Assembly (NCBI GenBank): GCA_000824825.2
Contig: LM655203.1
Location: 1-64,000, forward strand
DNA from: Mesorhizobium sp. ORS 3324
GTDB taxonomy: Bacteria; Pseudomonadota; Alphaproteobacteria; Rhizobiales; Rhizobiaceae
DNA length: 64,000 nucleotides
Reading direction: 5' to 3'
The translations under genes were made by a program, and so were the position numbers. The notes beneath the pieces were generated by a model. That model was not told the DNA's origin. It saw only the letters and a list, made by a program, of their open reading frames with translations, and did not search any database. The stretch's first letter is position 1. Every line of letters begins with the position of its first letter. Of the stretch, positions 27,542 through 35,045 are shown one piece after another.

Positions 27542-28539
27542 TTCGCCGGTCTGTTCTGGGCAATCAGCTTCGAGAGGGTTCGCAGCGTGGCGCGAAGGTC
27601 TGCCTCCGGTATGCCCTCCAGCTGATCTTTCTGGAAATTCTGCCAACGCGCTCGGATCGCCTCGCGCCTCTGCCGCCCGGCTTCGGTGAGAATCAACTGT
27701 CCGTCCGCCGAGCTGACAAGCATCCCGCGCTCGACAAGCGTGGCCAAGGCGTCCTCCGTGTCCCGCTGACCGAGATATGTGACCCGCGCCACCTGGTCGA
27801 CCTTCAGGCCCGGCATGTCGTATACGCAGGCAATCACCCGGGCCACCGAGATATCGAGACCTTCGGCATGGCGGTGCTCGTCGAAAACGGCCGAAAGGAG
27901 ATGGTGCGCTTCGAATATCTGAGGAATGATCGTTCCTTCGGTGGATGTCTCGGGCGTCAAGCGGCCGACCTCAGGCGCAGGCGAAGCCTCCGGATGAGAG
28001 TAGGCGACGCTGTACTGGCCCTGGGCAAAAAGCAGCGGCTCCCCCTCGAAGCGACTGGCGCGGCGCACCAAACCGATGAGGATGGTATGGTCGCCGCCTT
28101 CGACCTGCGCGTAGGTTTCGCACTCAAAGTGTGCCAGACAACCGTGAAGCAAAGGGGAGCCGAACTCGCCGGGCGACCATGAGGCATCCGCGAACTTGTC
28201 CTCGACCTTACTCGAGAAATGTCTGGAAACATTCATCTGCGTCGAGGCGAGGATGTTTACGGCAAAGCGCTTGCTGTTCGTGAACAACGGATAGCTGCGT
28301 GAGGCGCGACTAATGGACCAAAGCACCAGCGGCGGATCGAGTGACACGGAAGCGAAGGAGTTGACGGTGACGGCGGCCCGCTGCTCTTCCATCTCCGTGG
28401 TGATGATCGCAATACCTGTGCCGTAAAGGCCGAGACACCTGCGGAAGAGACGGCTGTCGTTCGCTGGATCGCCCGCCTCGATCGGCTGGCGAGCGGCGTC
28501 CTCAGTAAAGAGCGTGTCTTGGCTGGCGGTCGTTTGCAT
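27538..28539 (-). CDS. Flavin reductase with C-terminal MarR-like domain
   Basis: 333 residues. Residues ~30-175 are a flavin-reductase-like split barrel (LGLYGTGIAIITTE, AVTVNSFASVSLDPPLVLWSI, GDHTILIGLV). Residues ~205-325 read as a MarR-type winged helix (LSAVFDEHRHAEGLDIS, GLKVDQVARVTYLGQRDTEDAL, LILTEAGRQRREAI). The same layout is known in the C1 reductase of Acinetobacter p-hydroxyphenylacetate hydroxylase, where the MarR-like tail senses substrate and releases inhibition. It sits directly behind the monooxygenase gene it presumably serves. ATG 28539 is preferred to TTG 28560, which would start against the upstream stop. Confidence 0.85.
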   Translation of the reverse strand: MQTTASQDTLFTEDAARQPIEAGDPANDSRLFRRCLGLYGTGIAIITTEMEEQRAAVTVNSFASVSLDPPLVLWSISRASRSYPLFTNSKRFAVNILASTQMNVSRHFSSKVEDKFADASWSPGEFGSPLLHGCLAHFECETYAQVEGGDHTILIGLVRRASRFEGEPLLFAQGQYSVAYSHPEASPAPEVGRLTPETSTEGTIIPQIFEAHHLLSAVFDEHRHAEGLDISVARVIACVYDMPGLKVDQVARVTYLGQRDTEDALATLVERGMLVSSADGQLILTEAGRQRREAIRARWQNFQKDQLEGIPEADLRATLRTLSKLIAQNRPAK

Positions 28540-28562
28540 ATCCGTTTCTCGTCCAATCAAAC

Positions 28563-29924
28563 TTAGCTGGCGAGACGCTCATCCAAGGGAGCCTTGCCCT
28601 CGTAGCGGCTGGCGGGAACCGGGAGGCCGAGATTCTCGCGGAGAGTTCGTCCTTCATACTCATCGCGGAAACGGCCGCGTTTGCGCAGTTCCGGAACGAC
28701 AAGCTCGACGAAGTCGTTGATGCCGTGTGGGAGAAGGCTCGGCGTTATGTTGAAGCCATCGGCGGCGCCCTGTTCGAACCAGGACTCCATCTCGTCGACG
28801 ACGTCGGCCGCGGTTCCGACGACGGTCTTGTGCTCCTGGGCCATGCCGATCTTCTTGTAGAGCTGACGTATTGTCAGGCCCTGCTTCTGGGCGAGGTCGT
28901 AGTACATCTGAGCGCTGCTCCTGAGGCCGACCTTGTCAAGGTCCGGCTTTGGCACCGGGCCGTCCAGTGGCAGATGTGAAAGATCGCCGAACGATCGGTA
29001 GAGCATCGAAAGGCCAACGATCGGATCGATGAGCGCCTCGAGCTGTTCGTATTTCTCTTGTGCTTCCTCGCGGGTGCGGCCGACGATGGGTGTCAGGCCG
29101 AGCATCATGAGGAGATCGCTCCTCTTGCGGCCGAAGTGTTCCAATCGATCCTTGACGGAAGAATAGTAGTCTTGAGCGGACTTGAGGTCGTTCTTGGCCA
29201 TGAAGACCATGTCGCAATACTCTGCCGCGATCTGCTGACCAGCCTCCGATACGCCAGCCTGCACCAGGATCGGCCGACCCTGCGGCGAGCGTCGGACGCT
29301 CAACGGTCCGCGGACGGAGAAATGCTTGCCTACGTGGTCGAGGACATGCATTTTCTTTTCGTCGTAGAAGACCCCGGATTCCTTATCGAGAAGAAACGCG
29401 TCCTCGTCCCAGCTGTCCCAGAGACCAGTGACCACCTCGACGAACTCGTGCGCGCGCTCGTAGCGGGTGTCGTAATCGAGCTGCTTGCTCATCGAGAAGT
29501 TCCAAGCCTCCTGATCCGACCAGGAGGTCACCACATTCCAGGCGGCGCGGCCTCCGCTGATCTGGTCGAGCGAACCGTATTTGCGCGCAATATGATAGGG
29601 CTCGTTGTAGGTCGTCGACGCCGTGGCTACCAGGCCGATGTTGCGGGTAAGAGGGGCCAAGGCTGAAAGGAGCGTCAGCGGCTCCAGTTCCACGTTGTGG
29701 CGCGATCTGCACATCGACCCCTTGGGCTTGTCGTCCAACCGGACGCCTATACCATCCGCCAGGAACAGCATGTCGAACTTGGCGCGTTCGGCTGTCTGCG
29801 CCACTTCCAGAAACGATTGGAAGAGAGAGGCGCCATCCGCCGGCACGTCCGGATGCCGCCATGAGCCGACATGGTATCCCATGTACCGCATGGAGAGACC
29901 GAGCTTCATCTGCTTCTTGCTCAT
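28563..29924 (-). CDS. FMN-dependent monooxygenase (NtaA/SnaA/DszA type)
   Basis: 453 residues, bacterial luciferase-like fold: KFDMLFLADGIGVRL, LEPLTLLSALAPLTRNIGLV, SGGRAAWNVVTS and the family insert FDxEG-like region around HVLDHVGKHFSVRGPL, with PILVQAGVSEAGQQ. These enzymes use FMNH2 and O2 to cleave C-N or C-S bonds, for example in nitrilotriacetate, EDTA or dibenzothiophene sulfone. ATG 29924 follows GGAGGG with 8-base spacing. First gene of a tight operon with flavin reductase and GMC dehydrogenase. Confidence 0.88.
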   Translation of the reverse strand: MSKKQMKLGLSMRYMGYHVGSWRHPDVPADGASLFQSFLEVAQTAERAKFDMLFLADGIGVRLDDKPKGSMCRSRHNVELEPLTLLSALAPLTRNIGLVATASTTYNEPYHIARKYGSLDQISGGRAAWNVVTSWSDQEAWNFSMSKQLDYDTRYERAHEFVEVVTGLWDSWDEDAFLLDKESGVFYDEKKMHVLDHVGKHFSVRGPLSVRRSPQGRPILVQAGVSEAGQQIAAEYCDMVFMAKNDLKSAQDYYSSVKDRLEHFGRKRSDLLMMLGLTPIVGRTREEAQEKYEQLEALIDPIVGLSMLYRSFGDLSHLPLDGPVPKPDLDKVGLRSSAQMYYDLAQKQGLTIRQLYKKIGMAQEHKTVVGTAADVVDEMESWFEQGAADGFNITPSLLPHGINDFVELVVPELRKRGRFRDEYEGRTLRENLGLPVPASRYEGKAPLDERLAS

Positions 29925-30163
29925 TAAGAAAACCCTCCGTTGGCATGCGTGGCGGCGGCGATCTGGCGATGGCACGACCGGCGGACATGCTCTTGTTGAG
30001 GGCAACGTCCGACTTCGGCCGGACATTGTAAACGCCGAAAAAACTGCCGTCTTTGTTAAGCAGAGCTTACGCCTGCGATGGGCTGAGGTTCTAGAAAATG
30101 TGAGGAAAATGCTACTCGCCAGACTTCTCGACCACGGCGGCTGGTGAAGATCCACCGGGAGAG

Positions 30164-30220
30164 GCGGGTGATCGACTGGGCACCGAGCACCCAAGCCCAG
30201 CGCCGGCTTCGATCACCCGC
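30164..30220. repeat. 12-bp inverted repeat with nested stem
   Basis: GCGGGTGATCGA (30164-30175) pairs exactly with TCGATCACCCGC (30209-30220). Inside it CTGGGC (30176-30181) pairs with GCCCAG (30195-30200), leaving an 8-base bulge on one side. It lies 20 bases after the GYD-protein stop (minus strand) and about 240 bases before the monooxygenase start, so it may be a terminator or a structured leader. There is no T run. The remainder of 29925-30239 shows no gene. Confidence 0.45.
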
Positions 30221-30239
30221 GCACTCGGCAAGGTGGCGG

Positions 30240-30533
30240 TCAGGCCATCTTTGCCAATATCTTGGTCATATCGGCCGTGTCGAATGCCCTCAGCGTCTCG
30301 GTTCTGATGTTGCCCATTGATGCGATCGATAAGGAAAGTGCGGTCGCAGCAATGTCGTCCTCTGCCTCAGCAATCACCACGACATCATGTTTGCCAAGCG
30401 TCCACAGCAGAGTGTGAACCTTGACCCCGCTTTTGCTGGCCATCGCCTTGAAGGCCTCAGCACGCTTCTGAGTATCCTTGATGGTCCTGATACCTTGATC
30501 AGTGAAATTCGAGAGTAATACGTAATGAGCCAT
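30240..30533 (-). CDS. GYD-domain protein
   Basis: 97 residues covering one GYD domain: MAHYVLLSNFTDQGIRTIKD, VHTLLWTLGKHDVVVIAEA and AALSLSIASMGNIRTETLRAF-like end. Small alpha/beta-barrel dimers of this family have no agreed function. GGAGG sits directly before ATG 30533, so the longer frame from 30626 is rejected. It reads toward the monooxygenase operon but is separated by ~315 bases and a strong inverted repeat. Confidence 0.8.
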   Translation of the reverse strand: MAHYVLLSNFTDQGIRTIKDTQKRAEAFKAMASKSGVKVHTLLWTLGKHDVVVIAEAEDDIAATALSLSIASMGNIRTETLRAFDTADMTKILAKMA

Positions 30534-31009
30534 TGGTTCCTCCCACAATGGGGAACCGGTGGGACGCTCACGGCGCGTCCGCCGTTTCCCGGAACCACGA
30601 TAACACGTGCCGGGTGCGCGAACCACAGGCGGTTAAGAAACGACAACGGCGCTCGGTGGCGTACACTGAGATGCTCTACCTGCAATCTGAACAGCTTGGC
30701 CACAATTAAGGGGGATGAGGGTAGGGGCGCATGAGGACCGTCCGAGCTTCATCTCAATCGGCCTGCATCGCAGCCATCACATGCGGCGCATCGTCAACGA
30801 CGTCCACTGGTAGAATCGCGATCTGCTGCAATCGGCTCATCAATCCCCGGATTTCCCAGGGCCAATTTCGATCAGTTGCGGAGAAGATCGATTCCAATCT
30901 GTACGAGGCTACCCACGTGGCAGATATTGGTCAGCAGGCGTGCCGTCCCCACGACCCGGACGGCTGGGTCGAATCGGCCGAAAAGAGCGTTGGGGTGTCG
31001 AGTGCCTCT
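30534..31009. other. Intergenic region, no gene recognised
   Basis: Between the GYD-protein gene and the pterin dehydratase stop codon, both on the minus strand. The long plus-strand open frame starting at 30731 runs antisense through the dehydratase gene and has no recognisable content. The GYD promoter is presumably near 30540-30700. Confidence 0.5.
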
Positions 31010-31345
31010 TTACGAACGGGCGATGAGGTTGATCTTCGCGGCCATGATGAAGTCGTTCTCGTGCAATCCCTTGATCTTGTGAGTCTGCAGCGAGACTGCC
31101 GCATAACCCCAGCCGAAGCAGATGTCGGGATGATGCCCTTCTTCTTCCGCCAACCGCGCAACTTTGTCGACGAAGCCGAGCGATTGACGGAAGTCCGCGA
31201 ATTTGAAGCTGCGGCGCAGCACGTGCGCTTCCTCCAGTTCCCAGCCAGGGGTCTGGGGCAGATAGCCCTCGGCTGCCTCCTGCGTCAGCGGCGCGACGCC
31301 GCCGCGGCAGGGCGTACAGGTTTTCTGAGCAATGCCATCGGCCAT
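31010..31345 (-). CDS. phhB: Pterin-4a-carbinolamine dehydratase
   Basis: 111 residues, the normal length for the family. The signature EEEGHHPDICFGWGYAAVSLQTHKIKGL-like region contains the His-His pair and the downstream His of the active site, and the C terminus NDFIMAAKINLIA is typical. It recycles 4a-hydroxytetrahydropterin during phenylalanine hydroxylation; no phenylalanine hydroxylase gene is in the window. A Cys-rich start (CTPCRGG) is common in rhizobial and proteobacterial members. Confidence 0.9.
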   Translation of the reverse strand: MADGIAQKTCTPCRGGVAPLTQEAAEGYLPQTPGWELEEAHVLRRSFKFADFRQSLGFVDKVARLAEEEGHHPDICFGWGYAAVSLQTHKIKGLHENDFIMAAKINLIARS

Positions 31346-31385
31346 GACAACCTCCCTTCTTCATTCCGGGTTAGCGATCGCGTTT

Positions 31386-31541
31386 TCACCTTGCCCGGTA
31401 TTTGCTCGCATAGTGCTTGGCAAGAACCTTGCGAATCTGCTCGGCAAGGCGCTTGTTGCTGGTCTTCGCCCGCGCCTTGTCATCGCCTTTTTGCAGCTTC
31501 GGCGGATCGGCGCCGGGGCCTTGTTTCGTTGACTTGCGCAT
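31386..31541 (-). CDS. Small basic protein, unrecognised
   Basis: 51 residues, too short for a standard ORF cut-off. Rich in Lys, Arg and Ala (ends YASKYRAR), with an early GPGADPPKLQKGDDKARAK stretch and a predicted helix LAEQIRKVLAKHYA. GC bias at third positions resembles the true genes around it, which favours coding. No good ribosome site is visible. It lies 38 bases after the SAM hydroxide adenosyltransferase stop on the same strand, so it may be translated from that transcript. Function unknown; nucleic-acid binding would fit its charge. Confidence 0.5.
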   Translation of the reverse strand: MRKSTKQGPGADPPKLQKGDDKARAKTSNKRLAEQIRKVLAKHYASKYRAR

Positions 31542-31579
31542 CGCATTAGATCAACGCCGTGACTGACAACGGGTTTCGT

Positions 31580-32308
31580 TCAAAGGACGATCTCGACAGG
31601 ACTGCCGATCGCGAGACCGAGCTCGCTGTCCGCGCGCCCTTGATTGACGGCAATCTCGGCAAGCCCGTTCGAGTTCTCGTACCAAAAGGCCGTGCCCGGT
31701 GGCCGATCGCTGAAGGTCGTCGCGGCCTCCAGCACGCGATCCGCTGCGGCGAGCCTTGCACCCGCCGGCAGCCTGGCCGCCCTTAGGCCGGTCAGGGCAT
31801 TGCCGAAATGGTCGATATAGACGATCTCGGCGAGGTCCTCCGGCCAGTCTCTACGGCGATCTGCTTCATCCAGGCGCGGCCTTCCGGGCGGCGGCTCACG
31901 GCGTGCCAGCATGGCCGCGACGGGGGCAAACAAGTCACGCCCGTGGAAGCTGGCAGACAGGGCCTTTGGCTTCCAGTCGATATCCCAGCTGAACGTCTCA
32001 GCCGCGCGGCGCTGGATCAGCTCGAAGAGGCCGTTGCCGGGGCCGACATACAAGCGACCGTCGGCCTCGACGATGACCGACGGGCGCGTCCCTCCGACGC
32101 CTGGATCGACGACACAGAGAAAGACGGTTCCCGCGGGAAACCACTCCGCGTAGGCCGCCAGCAGGTAGGCCGACGCCTTGGGATTGCCGACCGGCGCGTC
32201 GGAGAAGAGGTCGATCGCGGGGATGCCCGGCGCCATCTGGTGCAACACAGCCTTCATCTGACCCGTGTAGGGGCCGTGCAAGCCGAAGTCCGTGAACAAG
32301 ACAATCAT
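31580..32308 (-). CDS. SAM hydroxide adenosyltransferase (DUF62)
   Basis: 242 residues. FTDFGLHGPYTGQMKAVL at the N terminus, VVDPGVGGTRPS, VGPGNGLFEL, SFHGRDLFAPVAAML and IDHFGNALTGL are the hallmarks of the family, including the Asp/Arg/His set used to activate water. These proteins hydrolyse S-adenosylmethionine to adenosine and methionine and are relatives of fluorinase and chlorinase; the halide-binding region cannot be judged here. Its ATG overlaps the stop of the DUF2236 gene by four bases. Confidence 0.9.
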   Translation of the reverse strand: MIVLFTDFGLHGPYTGQMKAVLHQMAPGIPAIDLFSDAPVGNPKASAYLLAAYAEWFPAGTVFLCVVDPGVGGTRPSVIVEADGRLYVGPGNGLFELIQRRAAETFSWDIDWKPKALSASFHGRDLFAPVAAMLARREPPPGRPRLDEADRRRDWPEDLAEIVYIDHFGNALTGLRAARLPAGARLAAADRVLEAATTFSDRPPGTAFWYENSNGLAEIAVNQGRADSELGLAIGSPVEIVL

Positions 32309-33240
32309 AAATTAGTGCCGACTGCGCTGCGATGGACATACAAATAGTCAGCCGGAAGGCACATCCGCCGGCAGGCCTGAACGGCTGGGCTGGATTCCAT
32401 GACGAGGCGATCCGCCAAAGCCCCTGCCTGCCGGACTGCCCCAGATTCCCAAGTGTGCAATCCGTGGCCGGTGAGCCCCAACAGCGCCTGCACCCAACAG
32501 GGCACCAGATCAACGGCGGCCGCCACCAGCAGGTGCTGCGCCGGCCTCAGAGGCAGCGGCAGGATAGGCGCTGAACGCATGATCGCGAGGAATTCGCACA
32601 CTATGGCCGAGCGCTCCAGCCGTCCGGCGGTCGCATGGAACAGCGCTTCAAGCTCGGCTTCCGATCCCGGCGCGCCTGTGGCGCCGAAAAGGCGCGCAGC
32701 CGGTACGCCCTCGGCGTAATAGCGGTCGCGCTCCGATGCGGAGAACTGCTGCACATAGACGTGATAAGCCTGGACAAAGCCGTACGCCGCCGTGGCCTGA
32801 ACCCAGTTCAGAAGGTTGGGATCGTTGGCGTGGTACGTCTCGCCTGACGATGTCACGCCTTCAATGCGGTCGTGTATTCGCCGAACGCGGGCGATCATGG
32901 CCTCGGCCATGGTGCGGGGGCCATAGACCGTCACCATCGCAGCCAGCCCCGTGCTGTGCAGTCGTTGAATTGGATCAAGGCGGAAAGAGGTATGCTCCCA
33001 TATGCCGGTGCGCACGCGCGGTTCAGCAAGCTCCAGGATCACCGCGGTGACGCCGCCGATGAACAGCGAGAGCGGGTTCTTGAACACGCGCCACGAAATG
33101 GAGTCCGGCGATAGGAGTCCGGTCTCGCCGGTTGGTCGCGAGAAATCGATTTGAGGCAGGTCACCGGTTTGCAGCACCGCCCGCGTTACCGCCTCCAAGA
33201 GACTTTGCAACGGCCAAGGCAGGACGATCGGCGTGGTCAT
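32305..33240 (-). CDS. DUF2236 (MpaB-like oxygenase) family protein
   Basis: About 311 residues. SISWRVFKNPLSLFIGGVTAVILELAEPRVRTG and the central HSTGLAAMVTVYG, VTSSGETYHANDPNLLNWVQAT are characteristic of DUF2236, whose studied members (latex-clearing protein, MpaB) are haem-containing oxygenases. His residues in EHTSF and YHAND are candidate ligands. Start uncertain: ATG 33240 is taken because the domain begins soon after; the frame is open to 33342 but no ribosome site is clear at either. It overlaps the DUF62 gene by four bases. Confidence 0.8.
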   Translation of the reverse strand: MTTPIVLPWPLQSLLEAVTRAVLQTGDLPQIDFSRPTGETGLLSPDSISWRVFKNPLSLFIGGVTAVILELAEPRVRTGIWEHTSFRLDPIQRLHSTGLAAMVTVYGPRTMAEAMIARVRRIHDRIEGVTSSGETYHANDPNLLNWVQATAAYGFVQAYHVYVQQFSASERDRYYAEGVPAARLFGATGAPGSEAELEALFHATAGRLERSAIVCEFLAIMRSAPILPLPLRPAQHLLVAAAVDLVPCWVQALLGLTGHGLHTWESGAVRQAGALADRLVMESSPAVQACRRMCLPADYLYVHRSAVGTNL

Positions 33241-33307
33241 GGCACGAGCGCCATTCACAAGAAACGCATGCTTCCGCGAAGTCTGGCCGCTGACGCGCTT
33301 GGCGACA

Positions 33308-33544
33308 CTACGGACACTTTCTGCGGTGTTCGATCCACGCACAGTAGCCCAATTGAATGACGGTGCCTACCGCGAGTCCGCCCGCCAGCACTGTGGGCGC
33401 CATCGAGGCGACAATTGCGAACATGGCGATCGCGGCCAACGGCGAGACGGCATCGCGAAGTTTCTCGCGCTTGTCTAGAAGGAGTACTGCAAGAGCCGCA
33501 AGAATTGCAACGGCGACGGCAAGCAGTGGCCGGATCGATATCAC
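33308..33544 (-). CDS. Small membrane protein, unrecognised
   Basis: 78 residues with two predicted membrane helices (~5-22 and ~36-70) joined by a charged loop DKREKLRDA, and a basic end WIEHRRKCP. GTG start at 33544 after AAGGAT with 6-base spacing, a good site. It lies ~68 bases upstream of the DUF2236 gene on the same strand. No family recognised. Confidence 0.55.
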   Translation of the reverse strand: MISIRPLLAVAVAILAALAVLLLDKREKLRDAVSPLAAIAMFAIVASMAPTVLAGGLAVGTVIQLGYCAWIEHRRKCP

Positions 33545-33564
33545 CGGCTATCCTTTCATAATGG

Positions 33565-33753
33565 TCACTTCGTCGACCTGAGAGTGGACTTGTTCCTCGC
33601 GAGGGCGACCAAGATACCAAGGGCGACGGCAACCTCCGCCGCAGTGAGGACTCTCTCTTGGCGTGCGAGATCGCTGTCAGATTGGAACGCGACGGATCGT
33701 TGGATGGTCAGGTCTTGGTCGAATTCTGGAGCATGGCCGCAGGCGGCACGCAC
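33565..33753 (-). CDS. Possible small protein with C-terminal membrane helix
   Basis: 62 codons or fewer (GTG 33753 has no clear ribosome site; the true start may be internal). The last third contains LTAAEVAVALGILVALAR, a plausible membrane helix, before a basic tail. It ends 20 bases before the start of the small membrane protein at 33544, so the two may form a pair. Confidence 0.3.
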   Translation of the reverse strand: MRAACGHAPEFDQDLTIQRSVAFQSDSDLARQERVLTAAEVAVALGILVALARNKSTLRSTK

Positions 33754-33880
33754 CAGCGGCAGCCTATTTACTTGGACAGGCTTTGGGCGGATTATTGCTT
33801 AACGGGAGGAAGCACTCGGAAATCTCCTTAGAAATTGCGCCCGAACGGCTTCCGCCCGTTGGATGCAAGGGAGGATAATC

Positions 33881-34966
33881 ATGAGACGTTCTTTCCCGCT
33901 CGCGGCATGCGCCGCGGCGTTGTTGCTCGGCGCTCCCTCCGCCACCTTCGCCCAATCCGGAGGCGTCGAGAAAGCAGTCGGCGGCTACAACTTCGAAGAA
34001 GCCGCCAAGGAGGCCCCGACAACCAAGAATTTCCATTCGGCCGACGGTCACCTCACTTTCGCGATCGTGACCCATACAGCCGGCAACGGCTTCTTCGATC
34101 CTGTCTATGTCGGCGCGACCGCCGCCGGTAATCTGATTGGCGCCAAGATATTGCTGCTCGGCTCGGAATCTCCGACCGACGACCCAGCCCGTGAGATCGA
34201 GATCCTGAACCAAATCGTGCAGGACCCCACAATCGATGGGCTGATCATGACAACGCCCCAGGTCGGCGCCTATAACGACATCGTCAAGGCCGCCGAGGCC
34301 AAGGGCATACCGGTCGCCACGACCAATTCGTTCGACGCGACGATCCTTGACCGCAGCGGTATCAGCCACACTGGCCAGGATGCCTCCGCCGCGGCAATCG
34401 CCGGTGAAGCACTCGTCAAGTGTCTGGCGGATAAGCACATCGAGAAGGGCTCGATAGTCCTGCCGTCATCGACCGCGATGGGCAACATCGAGGTGAACAA
34501 TCGCGTCACATCGGCCTTCAACGCGATCGTCAAGGGCCTGAAGGCCGCCGGCAAGCTCGACGCCTTCAGGGTCGACGCGGGACCCGAGAACACTGGCATC
34601 GACACAAATCCGAACGATCCGGTGAACGGCATCGTGACGCTGTTCGAATCGCGCGGTGACGTCGTCGGCGCGTTCGCCGGCAACAACGTGTTCACGCCGG
34701 CGCTGGCAAAGGCCGTCGCCCAGACCGGAAAGACCGGCAAGATCTGCGCCTATGGCTTCGATCTCGGTCCGGCCCAGCAGGATGCGTTGAAGAGCGGCGA
34801 CCTGACCGGTGCGCTCGGGCAGCAGCCCTTCCTGCAGGGCTTCTATCCGGTCATGCAGCTCTATCTGCAGATCGACCGCGGCATCTCGGCCGCCAATCTG
34901 GACACGCGCGCCCAACTCGTGACGAAGGAGACTGTGACAAAGGTGGGCAAACGCTTCGAGAACTGA
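33881..34966 (+). CDS. Sugar-type ABC substrate-binding protein
   Basis: 361 residues. Signal peptide 1-24 (AAALLLGAPSATFAQ). The remaining Peripla_BP_4-type fold (DGHLTFAIVTHTAGNGFFDPVYVGA, DPTIDGLIMTTPQ, GIPVATTNSFDA, GAFAGNNVFTPALA) resembles RbsB/FrcB-like proteins for ribose, fructose or related sugars. ATG 33881 follows GGGAGG. First gene of a three-gene importer operon; a hairpin lies between it and the permease gene. Confidence 0.88.
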   Translation: MRRSFPLAACAAALLLGAPSATFAQSGGVEKAVGGYNFEEAAKEAPTTKNFHSADGHLTFAIVTHTAGNGFFDPVYVGATAAGNLIGAKILLLGSESPTDDPAREIEILNQIVQDPTIDGLIMTTPQVGAYNDIVKAAEAKGIPVATTNSFDATILDRSGISHTGQDASAAAIAGEALVKCLADKHIEKGSIVLPSSTAMGNIEVNNRVTSAFNAIVKGLKAAGKLDAFRVDAGPENTGIDTNPNDPVNGIVTLFESRGDVVGAFAGNNVFTPALAKAVAQTGKTGKICAYGFDLGPAQQDALKSGDLTGALGQQPFLQGFYPVMQLYLQIDRGISAANLDTRAQLVTKETVTKVGKRFEN

Positions 34967-34988
34967 ACCGAGAAGCGATTCTAAAACC

Positions 34989-35020
34989 GCGCGGGGGGCG
35001 GCCATCCCATCCTCCCGCGC
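34989..35020 (+). terminator. Hairpin between binding-protein and permease genes
   Basis: 10-bp GC-rich stem (34989-34998 with 35011-35020, one G-U pair) and a 12-base loop, about 22 bases after the stop codon. Followed by ATTTGCTCTT rather than a T run. Same position in its operon as the hairpins at 20456 and 61663. Confidence 0.55.
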
Positions 35021-35045
35021 ATTTGCTCTTCGGACCCGCGTACAT

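Noticed and set aside
30731-31549. 272-codon plus-strand frame
   Set aside because: Antisense to the pterin dehydratase and the small basic protein; no motif.
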